Shown: positions 34,145 through 46,600 of the stretch, piece by piece | Layout: each line of letters starts with the position of its first letter | How positions within the stretch are numbered: the first letter of the stretch is position 1 | From: Rhizoctonia solani | Lineage: Eukaryota > Basidiomycota > Agaricomycetes > Cantharellales > Ceratobasidiaceae | Length of the DNA: 64,000 nucleotides | NCBI RefSeq assembly: GCF_016906535.1 | Contig: NC_057384.1 | Coordinates: 1,116,001 to 1,180,000, forward strand | Reading direction: 5' to 3' | The notes under the pieces: generated by a model | What the model saw: the letters and a program-made list of their open reading frames with translations, nothing else | What the model was told of the DNA's origin: nothing | The model's database searches: none | Program-made: the position numbers and the translations under genes

Positions 34145-34673
34145 TTAGACGGCATTCAGGCACTTGGTTTCGGAGCCTTTATGAGGTTGAGGTTTTCCCT
34201 TGACTGGCCCTGAGGTTGACTCTGATGCGCCTGGTCTCGATTTATTCCATATTGTTTCCCCATGCTTGAACAAACGCATCACGTTCGATGCACTAGGCAT
34301 GATTGACCGGATGTTATGTATGAGCCGGTCAACGGGGATCCAGCACTCTTTCTCATGGTAAGACTGCTGCATGTCTATGCCACCGTCATCGGTTTTGGAG
34401 TGAGAAGTTCGATAAACAGGCTCGTGGGTTGTTCCAGACCAAGCTTTTTCAGCCTGGTACCCTATAGTTTCTGGTGAATCAAGTGGTGCATATATCCATG
34501 AGGTCTTGTTATCCCCGGCAGGATCTCCGGACGAATACTGATAGCCTTGGTAGGGTGAAGTTGCCGTATTGATGGCGTGCTAGCGCTGACGCACTCGAGT
34601 TGCCGCCTATTCCAGAATGGAGGTGAACCTCGGCTGGTGCATCCATTCTCAGGCTGATATGTAGTGGAGCCAT
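34145..34673 (-). CDS. Hypothetical protein, exon structure uncertain
   Basis: The minus strand carries a clear coding-like tail. It reads GDPAGDNKTSWIYAPLDSPE, then GYQAEKAWSGTTHEPVYRTS, CWIPVDRLIHNIRSIMPSAS and NVMRLFKHGETIWNKSRPGA, and ends in KGSETKCLNAV. The first part (from an ATG at 34673, MAPLHISLRMDAPAE) is in another frame, so at least one intron or frame slip lies near 34560-34640; I could not fix it. No family is recognised. The gene sits just downstream of the glycosyltransferase-like gene on the same strand. Confidence 0.4.
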
Positions 34674-34850
34674 GGCAAACGAGGACTCCGCTCAACACTA
34701 GAATAAGCAGCCGAAACCTTACGGAAGGGCATACAACTCATCATTGATTTCTTTGATAATAATGTGTATTAGCTAGAATAAGTGGCTAAAGCATCTCAAT
34801 CCCATCAAGTACAACAGAAAAAAAACTCCAGAAACTCGTTTGACTCAATT

Positions 34851-36457
34851 TTACACAAACCTCAGACTTCCCATCGATATCCCTCGAGCTGCTCGTAATA
34901 GCACTATGTTGCTCGAAAATTCTGTGAACTGCCCGACCGAGTCAATCTTGGGACTCTCGATTAGCCAATAATTTACTTACTCCGTTCCCTAAGTACGCAT
35001 GACTTCTGGTTGCAAGCTCGGTGTCAATCGCTACTGATTCTATTTTGGCCCCAGCCGCTGCCCATCTAACACTTTCCCATCCATATGTGGTAGTCAACTC
35101 GTACCGTAGCTCCTCGAACCAACGTTTCCGCCCGACCCATTGTTCTGGGGTCATGCCCAGTGGTCCATCAACTACATACACATGTTTGAGGGTGGGTAAG
35201 GTGGTCCGTATCATACCTAATCTACCAACTAGGTCTCGAACAGTAGGGTTGCAGCGTTGCTCGTAATGCATCTTGCTTGCGGGAGTTTCAAAGGGAGTAG
35301 GAATTCCCCTGAGGTGGGCGAACGTACGAAATGGAGCTCCCCGGACCGCCAGGTCTGCACAGGGATCGTCGGCCCCAGATGGGGGCAAATACGATTGAAG
35401 GACGACTGTATTGTTCGCAGTTGGCGACAGGCTTGTTTGGGTCGCGGTAGGCAGGATACTAGATGCAGCAGCTTGAATATTGTGTCTGAACACATATTGC
35501 TTCAGGACTGGAGAAGAAGAAACGATATCAAATAGATCATTGATCGCCTTGGATTCGAGAGAGCTGGTTTTCGAATGTCAGTGTTTATATGATATACGCT
35601 GTCTGGATATACCTTTCAGGGAAAGGTTCTCCAATAATCTCAATGCACTGTGCGTCTTGTTTCAAAATCCTCTTGGTCCATGTATTCATCAATAGGGCTG
35701 GGTTAGGTCCTCCCTTACCAGAGTACTCGGACGAAACCTGCAAGTATTTACGCTTTCTCGGAGGGCAGACATGATGCCACCCAAGCGAAGATAATGGCTG
35801 AATCACGCCTTTCACACTGATTAATATTGTTGTCCCGGAATAATGTTACTCGGGTCTCACCTCCTTTTGTATCCCAACCGTCTCCTAAGTTTAACACAGA
35901 GCTCAAGGGTTGAACCTTTTTGCCAGACCAATAAGAGGTATCCTTGGACTTTGGTTCAAGTGGATCAAACACGTAGACGCGGTTTGTCGCATGGGCCAAA
36001 TGTGCATGAAGAAAGCTAGCATAGGAACATCAGAAATTTTTGATAGCGCTTTTCGTGATCCTATCTTACAGTTTCGAGATCGCTTCGTCCACTCTTCATG
36101 TCGATTAGGCAATTCCACTGTCATCTGGAGTGAGTTTACATACCTTGCGTAAGGGCTCACTTTGAAGTGGAGATACTTCATGCCATCGTCATTGTTATTG
36201 ACACCCATAGCATGTGTTATCTCTTCCTCATACGCCACCTCATACCCGGGTAATGGCTGAACTGAGGATTCAAATATACGTAGGTAGTACAGAACTACGA
36301 GGAAGAGCCCTAATATAATATAGAATCGACGACGTCGCAGTAAACCTCTAGAGAAGATACGTTTTGGTACAATTATTGGCTCTCCCTTTGATACTTTTGT
36401 AAGTCTAGAGTTCCCAGGTTGAGGCAGCATTGGAGAACGTTTGTCCCGGGATCGCAT
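34851..36457 (-). CDS. Type II membrane protein, fucosyltransferase-like fold family (fungal)
   Basis: The N-terminus is a basic cytosolic tail, then one membrane segment (FYIILGLFLVVLYYLRIF, about 36300-36355), then a lumenal stem with YEVAYEEEITHAMG. Later exons read FLHAHLAHATNRVYVFDPLE (about 35960-36020) and HVCPPRKRKYLQV. They continue with ESKAINDLFDIVSSSPVLKQ (about 35480-35560), PFRTFAHLRGIPTPFETPAS and HVYVVDGPLGMT. The end is AIDTELATRSHAYLGNG joined across an intron to FTEFSSNIVLLRAARG. The Asp plus F-S-S-N-x-x-L-L-R end resembles the nucleotide-sugar site of O-fucosyl/NodZ-type transferases. That is inference from memory of the family pattern. Likely Golgi location, sugar and acceptor unknown. 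The frame upstream of FLHAHLAH has a TGA five codons before FLHAH, and the exon join near 36030-36150 is unclear, so this copy may be damaged. Confidence 0.62.
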
Positions 36458-36578
36458 TCCCTAAAGTTGTGGTAGGGATTTTGACTAGTCACGTGAGTGT
36501 CCGATTGCTCGGTGCTTAGATGAGATACCCGGCTTACGTACAGCTGGATCTTCCACTCGATCACACCACACATCTAAA
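36458..36578. promoter_or_regulatory. Short shared promoter between divergent genes
   Basis: Only 121 bases separate the start codons of the glycosyltransferase-like gene (minus) and the metacaspase (plus). Any core promoters must overlap here or lie within the genes. No clear TATA box is visible. Confidence 0.45.
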
Positions 36579-38910
36579 ATGCCTCCGTCCTTATCTCTAG
36601 GGTCATTAACCCGAACTCCAAGTCTTAATCGGCATTCGCGTGGGCGCCCAAATTCGACTACAAGTGAGACTATTGGCTACTTCTCTCAATGGTCACGCTT
36701 TGTACAATATACCGGGGAGAAATCCATTCTCCCGTGTGAAAAAAGAGCACTAATTGTGAGCTTGCGGTTATTTCGTGCATTTATTGTGCTCAATTTTAAT
36801 GTCATATAATGTAGGTAGGGATTGAGTATTTCGAGGGACAGTTGTTTGAAGATGGAGCGTCTATGTACCTGGCTGGTTGCCATGCGGATGCCAATGATAT
36901 TCTCGACTTACTGCGTACCTCTAGCCCCTATAGTAAGAGATACCGTGAAACTAATTGTATGTACAGGGACAAGTGGGGAGTACGCTAGCTGTGATATAAA
37001 AATTCTGGCAGATGTCCCTGGGCTGCCGGATAATCAAAGACCAACGCGGGAGAACATAGTGAGCCATTTGTGCACCTACGTTTCAGACAGAGTAACTGTA
37101 TTGCCTTAAAAGATCAACGGACTTCTTTGGCTCTCAGAAGGGTGTCGCAGTGGAGATCGTCGATTTTTTCACTGTAAGAGAAATTACATTTATAGAGTAC
37201 TGGAATCTTCTATCTCATGACTGGGTTAGACGCAGGACATGGGACTCAAGTCCAGGACAAGGATGGAGACGAAGAAGACGGTTATGACGAAGGCAAGTAA
37301 ATCAATCAATCTAACACAGGTAATGTTACTCATACAAACGCTGAATTTATTCAGCTATTCAGCCTGTTGACTGGGCTACCAAATACCAATGTGCTGACGA
37401 AGGATTGATTATTGATGACGTATGTCCCTCTTCAAAACCCTTGACTTGTTCAATTGCTCGTGTTATCTAATTAGCATACGCGCATATAGGAATTTCGAGA
37501 TTTTCTAGTCGACCCGTTGCCTAGTAATTCTACATTAACGGTGTGTTTCAGTGACTAATATGAATCATTGAGTTATTGAACCCATTATATATAGGCGGTA
37601 GTAGATGTAAGTGGCGCAGCGTCAAGTATAGCCCATAAAAGGTTACGAATCACCGAGTTCTTAGTGCTGCCATAGTGGAACAATACTAGGTAACATGATA
37701 TTGTTTTCAACGTGGCTATAATTCATGGAGTTCTAGATATGGAGCAAGAAACCAGGGCCATTCCTACTAAATCCCAGATACTTGGCCCAATGACTCGTGG
37801 GGCCGTCTCATCAAGACCCTCTTTGATTTTGAAGATGAGATTTTGTCGATCCGCTGGTGGAAGTATTCTTCCAGTCGGGAACATACTCGGTAGGTCCCCG
37901 CCAACCATGTTCCATAGGCTTTTACCTTTGTCTCGATTTTCCCTTTCTTCCTAATTCATTGCTTCCAATGCGACACAGAGCTTCCCGAATTGGCCAACGT
38001 TAAAAGCTCGGATGAGCCTGTAACCCCTGGCGCAGAGCGGGGGCCAATCTCAGCAAGTGACTCCGTGGTACTTGAGATGAAAAGGATAGAAAGTCCAGTC
38101 GAGAAGAGAGTATACAAGCCAATTGCGGCCAACGTTGTGAGCTCTTCGTTCCATTTCGTGCGGATACACGCCAATTCGATCTATCACATGGTGCTGACCA
38201 ACCAATCCAATGGTACTCTACGACTTGCGGGGACTTCGGGCCACTTATCGATTTCTTAACGAAATCCCAGGTATGCTGGTCGGCGTGCTTGGATAGCCAA
38301 CTCGCTTGGAATATACCAGAAGAAATCAATGATAGAGGAGTGCTTACCTCTGTAAGTAGTTATCCATATTCAATGTCTCCCGTCGGACAACAAATCCCGC
38401 ACTGGTCGTGCTTATGCGCCGCCCACATTATTTTTGATACAGGCATTCACAACGGGTCTGCGGGGCGCCGCTGCAAAATACAACGCTATGCCCGGTGGTT
38501 TCCACCCAGAACAACGAGTCGCCACGTACGCCGAACTCTTTGATTATATCCGGTTCGTCTTTTACCGCTAGCCTCATGGTCGTTGCTTATTCAGAGATGC
38601 TGTACCTGGAAACTCCCAGGGAACAGGAACGGTTAGCATACATGGAGCGCAAGGACAGATTCGAGGAGACCCACCTCTTGTATCAGGATCCACAGGTGCG
38701 ATAATTTTGCTATTCAATAACATTTCGCAAAAGCATACGGCTACTTATCAACTGAACACATTTTATACCCACGCCTGTCCGGCAGCTTTGGATATCTGCT
38801 TCGATGGTATGTCTTTTTGTCCTTCGGTTCACTTCCTGATTCAGGACTGGTGGCTAACGAGTGGTTTGAATTTATAGGGAGACATCATGGACCGACCGGT
38901 GACTATTTAA
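36579..38910 (+). CDS. Metacaspase-like cysteine peptidase (C14 family)
   Basis: Many short exons: 36579-36755, 36815-36914, 36967-37058, 37113-37173, 37230-37292, 37355-37419, 37490-37540, 37595-37606, 37665-37689 and from 37737. Together they read RALIVGIEYFEG, LAGCHADANDILDLLR, RPTRENIINGLLW and FFHYAGHGTQVQDKDGDEED. Next come AIQPVDWATKY, DPLPSNSTLTAVVD and CCHSGTILD. The catalytic pair is His147 (in AGHGT) and Cys209 (in CCHSG). Metacaspases cleave after Arg/Lys and act in stress responses and protein quality control. The middle of the C-terminal part (37740-38240) is poorly fixed and may hold more introns. It continues with VCWSACLDSQLAWNIPEEIN, TSAFTTGLRGAAAKYNAMPG and a last exon at 38878-38910. 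The p10-like part is therefore present. One intron (37293-37354) has a GC donor. Confidence 0.85.
37293..37354 (+). other. GC-AG intron in the metacaspase gene
   Basis: The join that keeps phase and gives DGYDEAIQPVDW requires a donor of GCAAGT after GAAG and the acceptor TTCAG. Reading through gives a stop within three codons. GCAAGT is the best-known non-canonical donor. A weaker GT alternative at 37281 (GTTATG) would delete the GYDE part. Confidence 0.65.
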
Positions 38911-41200
38911 GCGGCTAGACCGATTCTATCACCTTGGTTGTTTGACAAACCGGAGTGTAGTAAGCGGCCTCTTGAACTTAATTACCGAGAAAAGTTAACC
39001 GCCCATTACTCTGCTGATCGAACTCAATCAAGTGCTGTTCGCGCATCAAGTTCTAGGTTTGGTATCATTGTAATTAGCCGCATTATCGATTTCAATTCCG
39101 CTTTTGTGTATTTTCGGACTTTGCTCCAACATCGTGTTGGGTGTTGCGTACTATTTCCTAGAATTATGTATAGCGTTTGCAATCATTCATCCAGAATACT
39201 GTTCGTGATACCTAAACGCTGTGCTTCATAGCAATGAAAGCCCTTAACTTCGAGGTCAAGTTCATCTCCATTCGACTTTCTGTTAAGATAGTACAGTAAT
39301 ACACAGCAATACGCTTGAAATACTTTTTTATTGACTAGATAGATGACCTCGTATGCATGGCTTCAAGGTTATGGTTGACCCTGCTAATGCAAATTATTTA
39401 AAATAAACTAGATATTTTTCCAACCGTACCGGGATCCTATAGGCCTACCCAGCCAAATCGCTTGTGGGTCCGTGAGCGGTAAGCAAGGAGTTGGGGACTA
39501 GACTTAATGCCTGAGTTCTTAAACCCGAATTCGCCCGGCAAGACGCATGTAATTTATACACCGTGCACCTTCGGTGGGATGTGCAAGATAGAGCAATACA
39601 TGTTAGGGGCTAGTAAGATCGAGGTAATGTAAACTGCCAGAAGGGGTACATCGCTCGTAGGTCGGCTAGCCATCCCTGGTATCTAAGGAGGAGAAGTTGA
39701 GCTGGAAGACAGGTGACATGAGAGTACCGAAGAAATGAATCGGAGACCGGAGGGGTGAGAAATGCGGGCGAGACAAAAGAGGGTGGGTGAGAAAAAAAGG
39801 CGTGTTTGTGTATTCACACATGTTGGGCGCTATGGTTGATCATAAACAATGGCAGTTACATGGATGTGTGAGCCTCGGTGGTATACTCATCTTCGCTTGA
39901 GCCATAATTGATGGAATTTCCCAGACCTCGGCCCAGCCCACCCTCACATGGATGACGCACCGGATACTGATTTACCTTCCCCAGACATACGCCAACACCA
40001 TCAACCCAATGATTCAAAGCAAGCAGCTTGTAACCGTATCGAATGGTTTGAACCGTGAATGTTTTCGTATTCAGAGCCTTGGGCTTGATCTGGATAAAAA
40101 AATAGTTACCAATCATTGGGACTCCGAATTTAGAACGTGAAATTTTATTGTAGGTGCTGGATTTGGTCGTTGATGAGCGCCCAGTTCGATATTTCATCAG
40201 TATGAGCGATAAGTCTGACTCCCATTTGTTGAAGTTCGAGCATACAGTGGTTACTAGGCCTCATCGCTCTGTTGGAAAGAGAAGAATACTCGTCTCTTAA
40301 CATCGGGGGGGGGTGCATACAATCATGAGTTCGATGCCCCGGGCAAGTAGGTAGACCCATGGAACTGGTGTGTTAGTCGTATACTTTGCCCACCGAGATT
40401 ATTCGAATAAATTTATAATATTATCACTCTATCTCACCTCAAACTCCTGGTTAAGCACTGCCATAATCAATTCGCCTCTACTCCCAATCCACCTCTTGGT
40501 TGGGGTACGTTTCAGAACCGCTGGGTCCATGTGTATTGGACTTGACACGACGGAATAGACTCTATGAGACTGGGACAAGCAAAACATGCGGCCTTCTTGC
40601 TTAAAGGCGATGAAGCTATCCAGCACAGCTTGAGAGTTCATTCAGAGCCCGCTAAACGCACGTTGCTCATCGACCCTAGAAATTCGATCTCATTACAGCT
40701 TTGTTTTTATTTAGGTCAAAGCAAGAGACATTGGTGGTACAATTGATAGGACCTTGCTATGCAGAAGGCCTATGGAAGTGGTGTTCGTTATGAAGCTTTG
40801 AAGAACAGAAGAACATTCTTCAAGATAGTAAAGTAAAGGAACGTGTACTTTCCGTGAAGCATGTCAATAGTGTCGAAATTAGGTCTGGAACATGAAGGCT
40901 GTACACCCACATTGTGACTTGCTCTGGCCTCATGGCTAGTAAAGGCTTCATCCTCACGATTTTTCCATCAGACAAAGCAGTGGTCAAGCGCGCCGCTGAC
41001 TAAGCAGATTGACTTGGGCGCTGGTGACCTTGCCCTTGACCTTTGTACTGCTCTAAACTCCAAATTGCAACTAGTATAAACACCCCCTGGATGAAAGATA
41101 GCTCGCACATCTGCCCCGAACATCACTCTTCTGGAATCGAAATTAAGTCTTATTGTGGCACTTAACTTATTCGTGCTGGAGCACCAAGCCCCTGGCGTTC
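38911..41200. other. Gene-poor stretch, no supported gene
   Basis: About 2.3 kb between the metacaspase and the Iml2 gene. A G run occurs near 40305-40312. I see no exon chain, RNA gene or repeat array. Confidence 0.5.
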
Positions 41201-43683
41201 ATGTCATCTTTTCACCGTCAACCAACTCGATCTTTTTCAGATATAATGCCACCGAGGCGACCTACAGTGAACCTAGAAATTGACTTGCCGTTTGTACGAC
41301 AAATAATGGATTTGTTCCTCAACAACCGGATGAACGAGGCCGAAGAAGACTGCCGGACGCAAAGCGAGGCCACTTCTGATTCAAGGCTCTACGTTCAAAC
41401 TGCATCTGCACTCATGCAGTCGATGACAGCACTCATGAGCTTTGAAGATGGTGTATGTATTCTCAGGTTAATTATGCATCTCGAATACTTATAGCCCACT
41501 AGGACATCACAGGCGCTCAGGCTATAGTCCAGCGCACATTAAATCTTGCTGACCAGGGCAGGCTTTCACTCACCTGGTCCTCTCGCATTTCAAGCTTTCC
41601 GTTTGATGCTGCCATTGCTAATGCTCGGCGCATGACCATCGATCAACTACACACCGAATTGATCTACGCCGAGTCTTTACTCCAGAAAGCAATTATGGGA
41701 TTGTATGTTATGAGCCCAGGTTGTCAGCGTCCCATTGTATTCATATTTTTATATCCAGCGTATCTTCCGGAGATTGGATGTCTTTTTTGAGAGAGGCGTG
41801 AGTCCTCAGATACAGCCCAAGCTGACTAAGCTAAGCCATTATGAAACTAGATTGAACATACGCTCAGTAGTTGCGATATATCGCACCCTGCACTCATTCC
41901 TTGAAGAGTTTGATGAACAAATCCAAGCAAAAAAGAAACCCAAGTCTGCAGTTGATCAAATAGACGCTGACTTTAGATCGGGCGTTTACCTTGGTATGGG
42001 AATGTGCCTCCTAGTATTCAGTTTGATTCCAAGTCGGGTCGTAGTCGTGAGTGTTTCGAAAAAATACCTGATGAGTCTAAAACATATTTGCTTAGTTTGC
42101 GGATCTCCTGGGTTATAAAGGCGACAGGGTCGAGGCTCTGAAGCTCCTTCGCAAAGCAGGTGGTTGGGGGAACGCCGAAGGGAGGGCTGACCGTAATCAG
42201 CATACACCAAAGATCTCAAAAGAGGACGGAGGGGTGCGAAGGCCATTGTGTGACCTTGTCTTGGTTGTATTCCACCTTGTGATGTCTGGTTTCACTCGAG
42301 AGGGTGTAGACGTCCATGAGGCTGAGAGGATCGTGACTTGGAATCTTCAGTATTATTCACAGAGTGAGTCGAAAAAAGTACCTCTTTCACGGATTTTCTA
42401 TTCCTAACATTTCGAGAATAGGTATATTTTTTCTCTACGGGAAAGGGAGATTGCATGTAACTCGCTCGCGACCCGACCTTGCGATACCAATATACGAAAA
42501 CGCCAAGGTAAAAATTAATGGCCAGAAGGGGTATGAACAACTAGGATCAGTCATGCTATGGGAAATGGCACTTTGCAATCTATCACTCGGAAGGTGGAAG
42601 GAAAGTGCAGCATGCTGGAAGGAGATGAGAGAGACTGCCAAATGGAGCAAGGTAAGTAACTCGAGGCGCTATATGACTTGCGATAACTGACGCCACTTAC
42701 TACATTACCATATTGGTCTGGCAAATTACTCCAGGCTGTCTACTCATATGGAAGAGCCGCTTGCCTTTTGCAGGCAGGGAACCTTACTCAAGAGGAACAG
42801 AAGGAGGTGGACTTACTGATGAGCGAAGTTCCTGGATTGCGGCAAAGGATCGCTGGAAAGTCGATTCCCCTGGAGGTATGTGCGGTAGCATCTGGCCGCT
42901 AGCCCTGAACATTATTGACGTAATTCTTTACTTACTTGCTACAGAAATACGTAGCAAGGAAGGCAGCACGATACATCTCCGAACGGACATTAGTTGCCCC
43001 CGCAATTGAGCTGGCATATATGCTCCAAGCTACGTACAAGACCACGGAGAAAGCCTTGAGGAACCATGTTGATACTCTCAAAAATCTTCGCGATTCTTCG
43101 CTACCTAACGAAGATGACAAGCAAATGGTTGACCTACTACTCGCCGTCCATCTTCGCCTTTTGGAATATCCTCAGTCAGAGGACATCGATAGCCCAGAGG
43201 AGAAGTTGCGACATACCCGAGTAGATGATCCAACCGCGAACGAAGTTGAAATTTTCCCGCTACTTCATGCTGCGAAAGATTCCGGCACAAGACTCCAACA
43301 GGAACATTGGGTTGCTTATTTTGCACGTGAGTAGATCGTTTCGATCAAAAAGAGCCTGACCCTACAACGGATCTCTCCTAGACTATGAACTTGGACGATA
43401 CTACGAAGAACGGGGAGATTATGTGGAAGCTCGCAAAAACTTCTCCGTCGTTGCATCAGGATCTTCACTTGAAGGATCATCCAATGCGCGCAGGGGAAAG
43501 TATAGTTTGCAGGTCAGTCCTCGATTCTTGCCCCCAATCGATACTTTTTTGACGCATTCTTTACTATCTGATCGTTAGAATGCAATTCAACTCCGAGCCA
43601 GTGCCTCTATTGGTACTCTGCCCATTCCCCGTGGCCGATCCAACTCGTCATCTTTTGTGCCAGGAGCATTCAAGTCTGCTTAG
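41201..43683 (+). CDS. IML2: Iml2/TTC39 family protein (outer mitochondrial membrane/cytosolic TPR protein)
   Basis: Ten exons: 41201-41452, 41503-41702, 41759-41797, 41851-42046, 42096-42363, 42422-42651, 42735-42875, 42945-43326, 43382-43512 and 43579-43683. They total 1944 bases and give 647 residues in phase, close to the family's size. Landmark segments are ESLLQKAIMG, GDWMSFLREALNIR, FRSGVYLGMGMCLLVFSLIP, ADLLGYKGDRVEALKLLRKA and GFTREGVDVHEAERIV. Later come FFLYGKGRLHVTRSRPDLAI, SVMLWEMALCNLSLGRW and DYVEARKNFSVVA. These are helical TPR-like repeats. In yeast, Iml2 helps clear inclusion bodies and is linked to lipid droplets. An alternative start (MPPRRP) lies 45 bases downstream of the chosen ATG. 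The reading is clean, with no frame break. Confidence 0.9.
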
Positions 43684-46600
43684 CTATTTTGTTTGGTTTT
43701 GGCAATATGATTATTTTCGCTATGACCTTATTTAGGCAATGTAATAAATGTGTACATCCCTTATGTGTATCTGTTATCCAATGAAGATAGTGTTGTAGTA
43801 GATATATGACTGTCCGAATCAAATCTATGCACCCGAGAGAATTACGCATGAGTAAGCTGATCTTCGACACCACCGGCGATCAATACGGCTGTTGTTGCGA
43901 GCAAAACGTGTAACATATTGCGTTGGCGTCGTGTTTACCTAAATTATTGTAGCACGACTTAGTGGGCGTGCTGCTTCGATCTAAATCAGTATCATTCCGA
44001 GCCATAAAGCCCGTGATGATGCGGTTGGTGCCCACGCTCACCTATTTAACACGTAAATACGCGCCGGAAGCCCGTCTCCCGCAAATAATCGAATAGGATC
44101 ATCAAAACAGCAGTGACATCTGGTGATGATTTCGGTCTAAATCTCTGCCAATAGTACTTGGCGTGGGACTACAATGTGCGCCACATTTCAAGATCCCCGC
44201 AATCAGGCGGCATACAACTGCGTTGGTTCCGTTCCCTTCAAGCCAAGAACTGACCGAAATGCACGATCAAAGGCGTTGGTCCTCGACAATAACACCGATC
44301 GCGTTCAAACTGATCGGTTTTTTCACAGAATCAATCGCACGACTGACCCCGACACGGATAAGAGCGCATTAGAGCATTGCTGCGGCCAAGAAGAGATGGT
44401 CGAGTAGGGTATAGTATTATCGCATGAATTACTATACACCGGGCCCGGTCAGATAGGATCTCTGTGCACCAAATTGCTTTCACAAAGCAATCAGCTGGAG
44501 CATGTTTGGCTAGCACACATCGATAGATACCTCCCTTCACGACAGTAGCGTGGGAATCGAAAAGTTGGTGATATTGACGCGACTTAGGGATGGGAGACGA
44601 GTATTAGTGGCCATTGAGGATTAGGTGGCGCGGTACCTGGTTTGCTGAAGTAATCGCGAATGCATGCACACTAGTACGCATTCGACATGTATCGATCACG
44701 CCAAACTGAAAGCCCGCTTGATACGGCATTTGCTTTTTTCTCTTGGGCTTCTGATGGATGCGTGGTCAAAACCAAGGACTGTGGTAGCGTTAGTAGCGGC
44801 TTATTTGTTCCTCCACCAAGCCCAATGCCCACATGATGAAAGTCGGACCGGCCTGTGAAGAGCCAATGACGCTTCGGTGCCGGAGTGGCACGAAGCATCC
44901 AGGGACGGATCGGGGTTTAAGGTGACTAATTGAGGTTTAAATGTCGTACAGATGTGCCACAATAGGCCCGTCGAGCTATTTTGGCTATACGCGCGTGGGC
45001 TATCAGTGAAGGAATAAACCCGATCCCAGTAGACCTTGTGCCGTCATACCTCATCTACTCGCTCCGTATCCAGTCTGCATATTTGCCCATGAATTTAGAG
45101 TGTGTCATATATCCACATAATTGGAAGAAGCAGGATCTCGGTAAAATGAAATGACGGTAGCAGCACATCCTAATTGGGAGATCAGCACTCGAACCGTAGG
45201 CCGGACTCCGGATAGACCGGGTGGTACACCGGACCGTAATAGACAAAAAAAAAAGGCTCATACTCGGGTGGAGCTCTTCCGACGTCAGGGTGGAGTTGTT
45301 CCATCTACGCCCTCCATGCGTGGCCAATTGTAAGGGAATAGGGGTTATCAAGCTGCTTTCATCACAGCGGGTAATGCCGCTCTGACTATTGTCTCGAGTA
45401 ATTTCCGAAGCCAAAGCGGTTTATTTGCATAGCCAAAGTTTCAGCACAGAGTACGAAGTTTGAAAGTGCTGTTGCGTAATATAATAAATGAAACATAATA
45501 TACGGCTTTTACATCCCGCGTTTCAAATGAATGGATTTTGGATCTCAATATGACATAAATGGCGTAGTCAATGTGAATTTATGTACAATGCCTTACTAGT
45601 GATGCCGTTGTTGCTATGAGCTGAACCCCACGGGTATACAACCATCGATTGGAAGGATACATACTGAATTTCATTGTCATGAATTGTGCGCAGTGGAAAA
45701 CACATGCGGTGATTTCGGGTTGCATTGCTATGACCAAAAGCAATAAGAGATTGATTCATATGCTAACCAATCACAAGATTGCGTACATACAAAGAAAGCG
45801 CCATGGGTGAACAGCCACCTGCCAGATCATGATGGCCAGCTGGACCACAGTTGTAATTGTAGCCAGGTGGGGTTCAATTGGGGGTATATTTGATCCCTTT
45901 CCGTAGACTAAATTGGCTATAATTACCACGTATTTGGCAGCTACGTGAAATGAATGACCTCGGACCGTTCCACAGCGCGAGCCGACCGCAGCAAAGCTCA
46001 TCCTTGGCATAATGGTTTCAGGAACGTATCGCGGATGCAGACCATAATATGTGACTCCAAATTTCCTTTTTATCCGGAATACGCAATTCCTGGTCCAAAA
46101 AGCAGTTCGATAGGTCGCCGGATGGCCCAAACAATAGAATATTCGACTCGAACCTCAAGCGGCGCAACCGTTTCTTTTTTTTTTTTTACTCCCTACGCCC
46201 TACAGGGATAAGTTCACCATAGTCGATCCGAAGCAGATGCATGAATAGAAGAAAAAAGTGGAGGCTCAAGTGCGCCCATCAGCTTCAGATCCACTATTCG
46301 AGATAAATCCGGTTCGAGCACCCCCATGAGGGATTAGCCTTTAGGAACTTTTTGATGATTAAAATCAATGGGTCATGCTGAACGGCTAATTCCCCAACCG
46401 CAACCACGAGACCGCTTCCTTACCAATATTGGCAAATTCAGTCGCGGCTATGGGGCCGCACCCTTTGACGGCGATCTATCGCGCATAAACAACACCCGAC
46501 TGTAAATCTCGGACATCAGATGCTCAAATCTCATAGAAGTTGGTGCATAAAGTAGAATCTCCTCAGCACAACGCATAAATTAGCGAATTATTCGCTTGCT

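Noticed and set aside
44174..44407. 77-codon open frame starting MCATFQDPRNQ
   Set aside because: No signal peptide, motif, intron or promoter support; within chance length for a gene-poor stretch.
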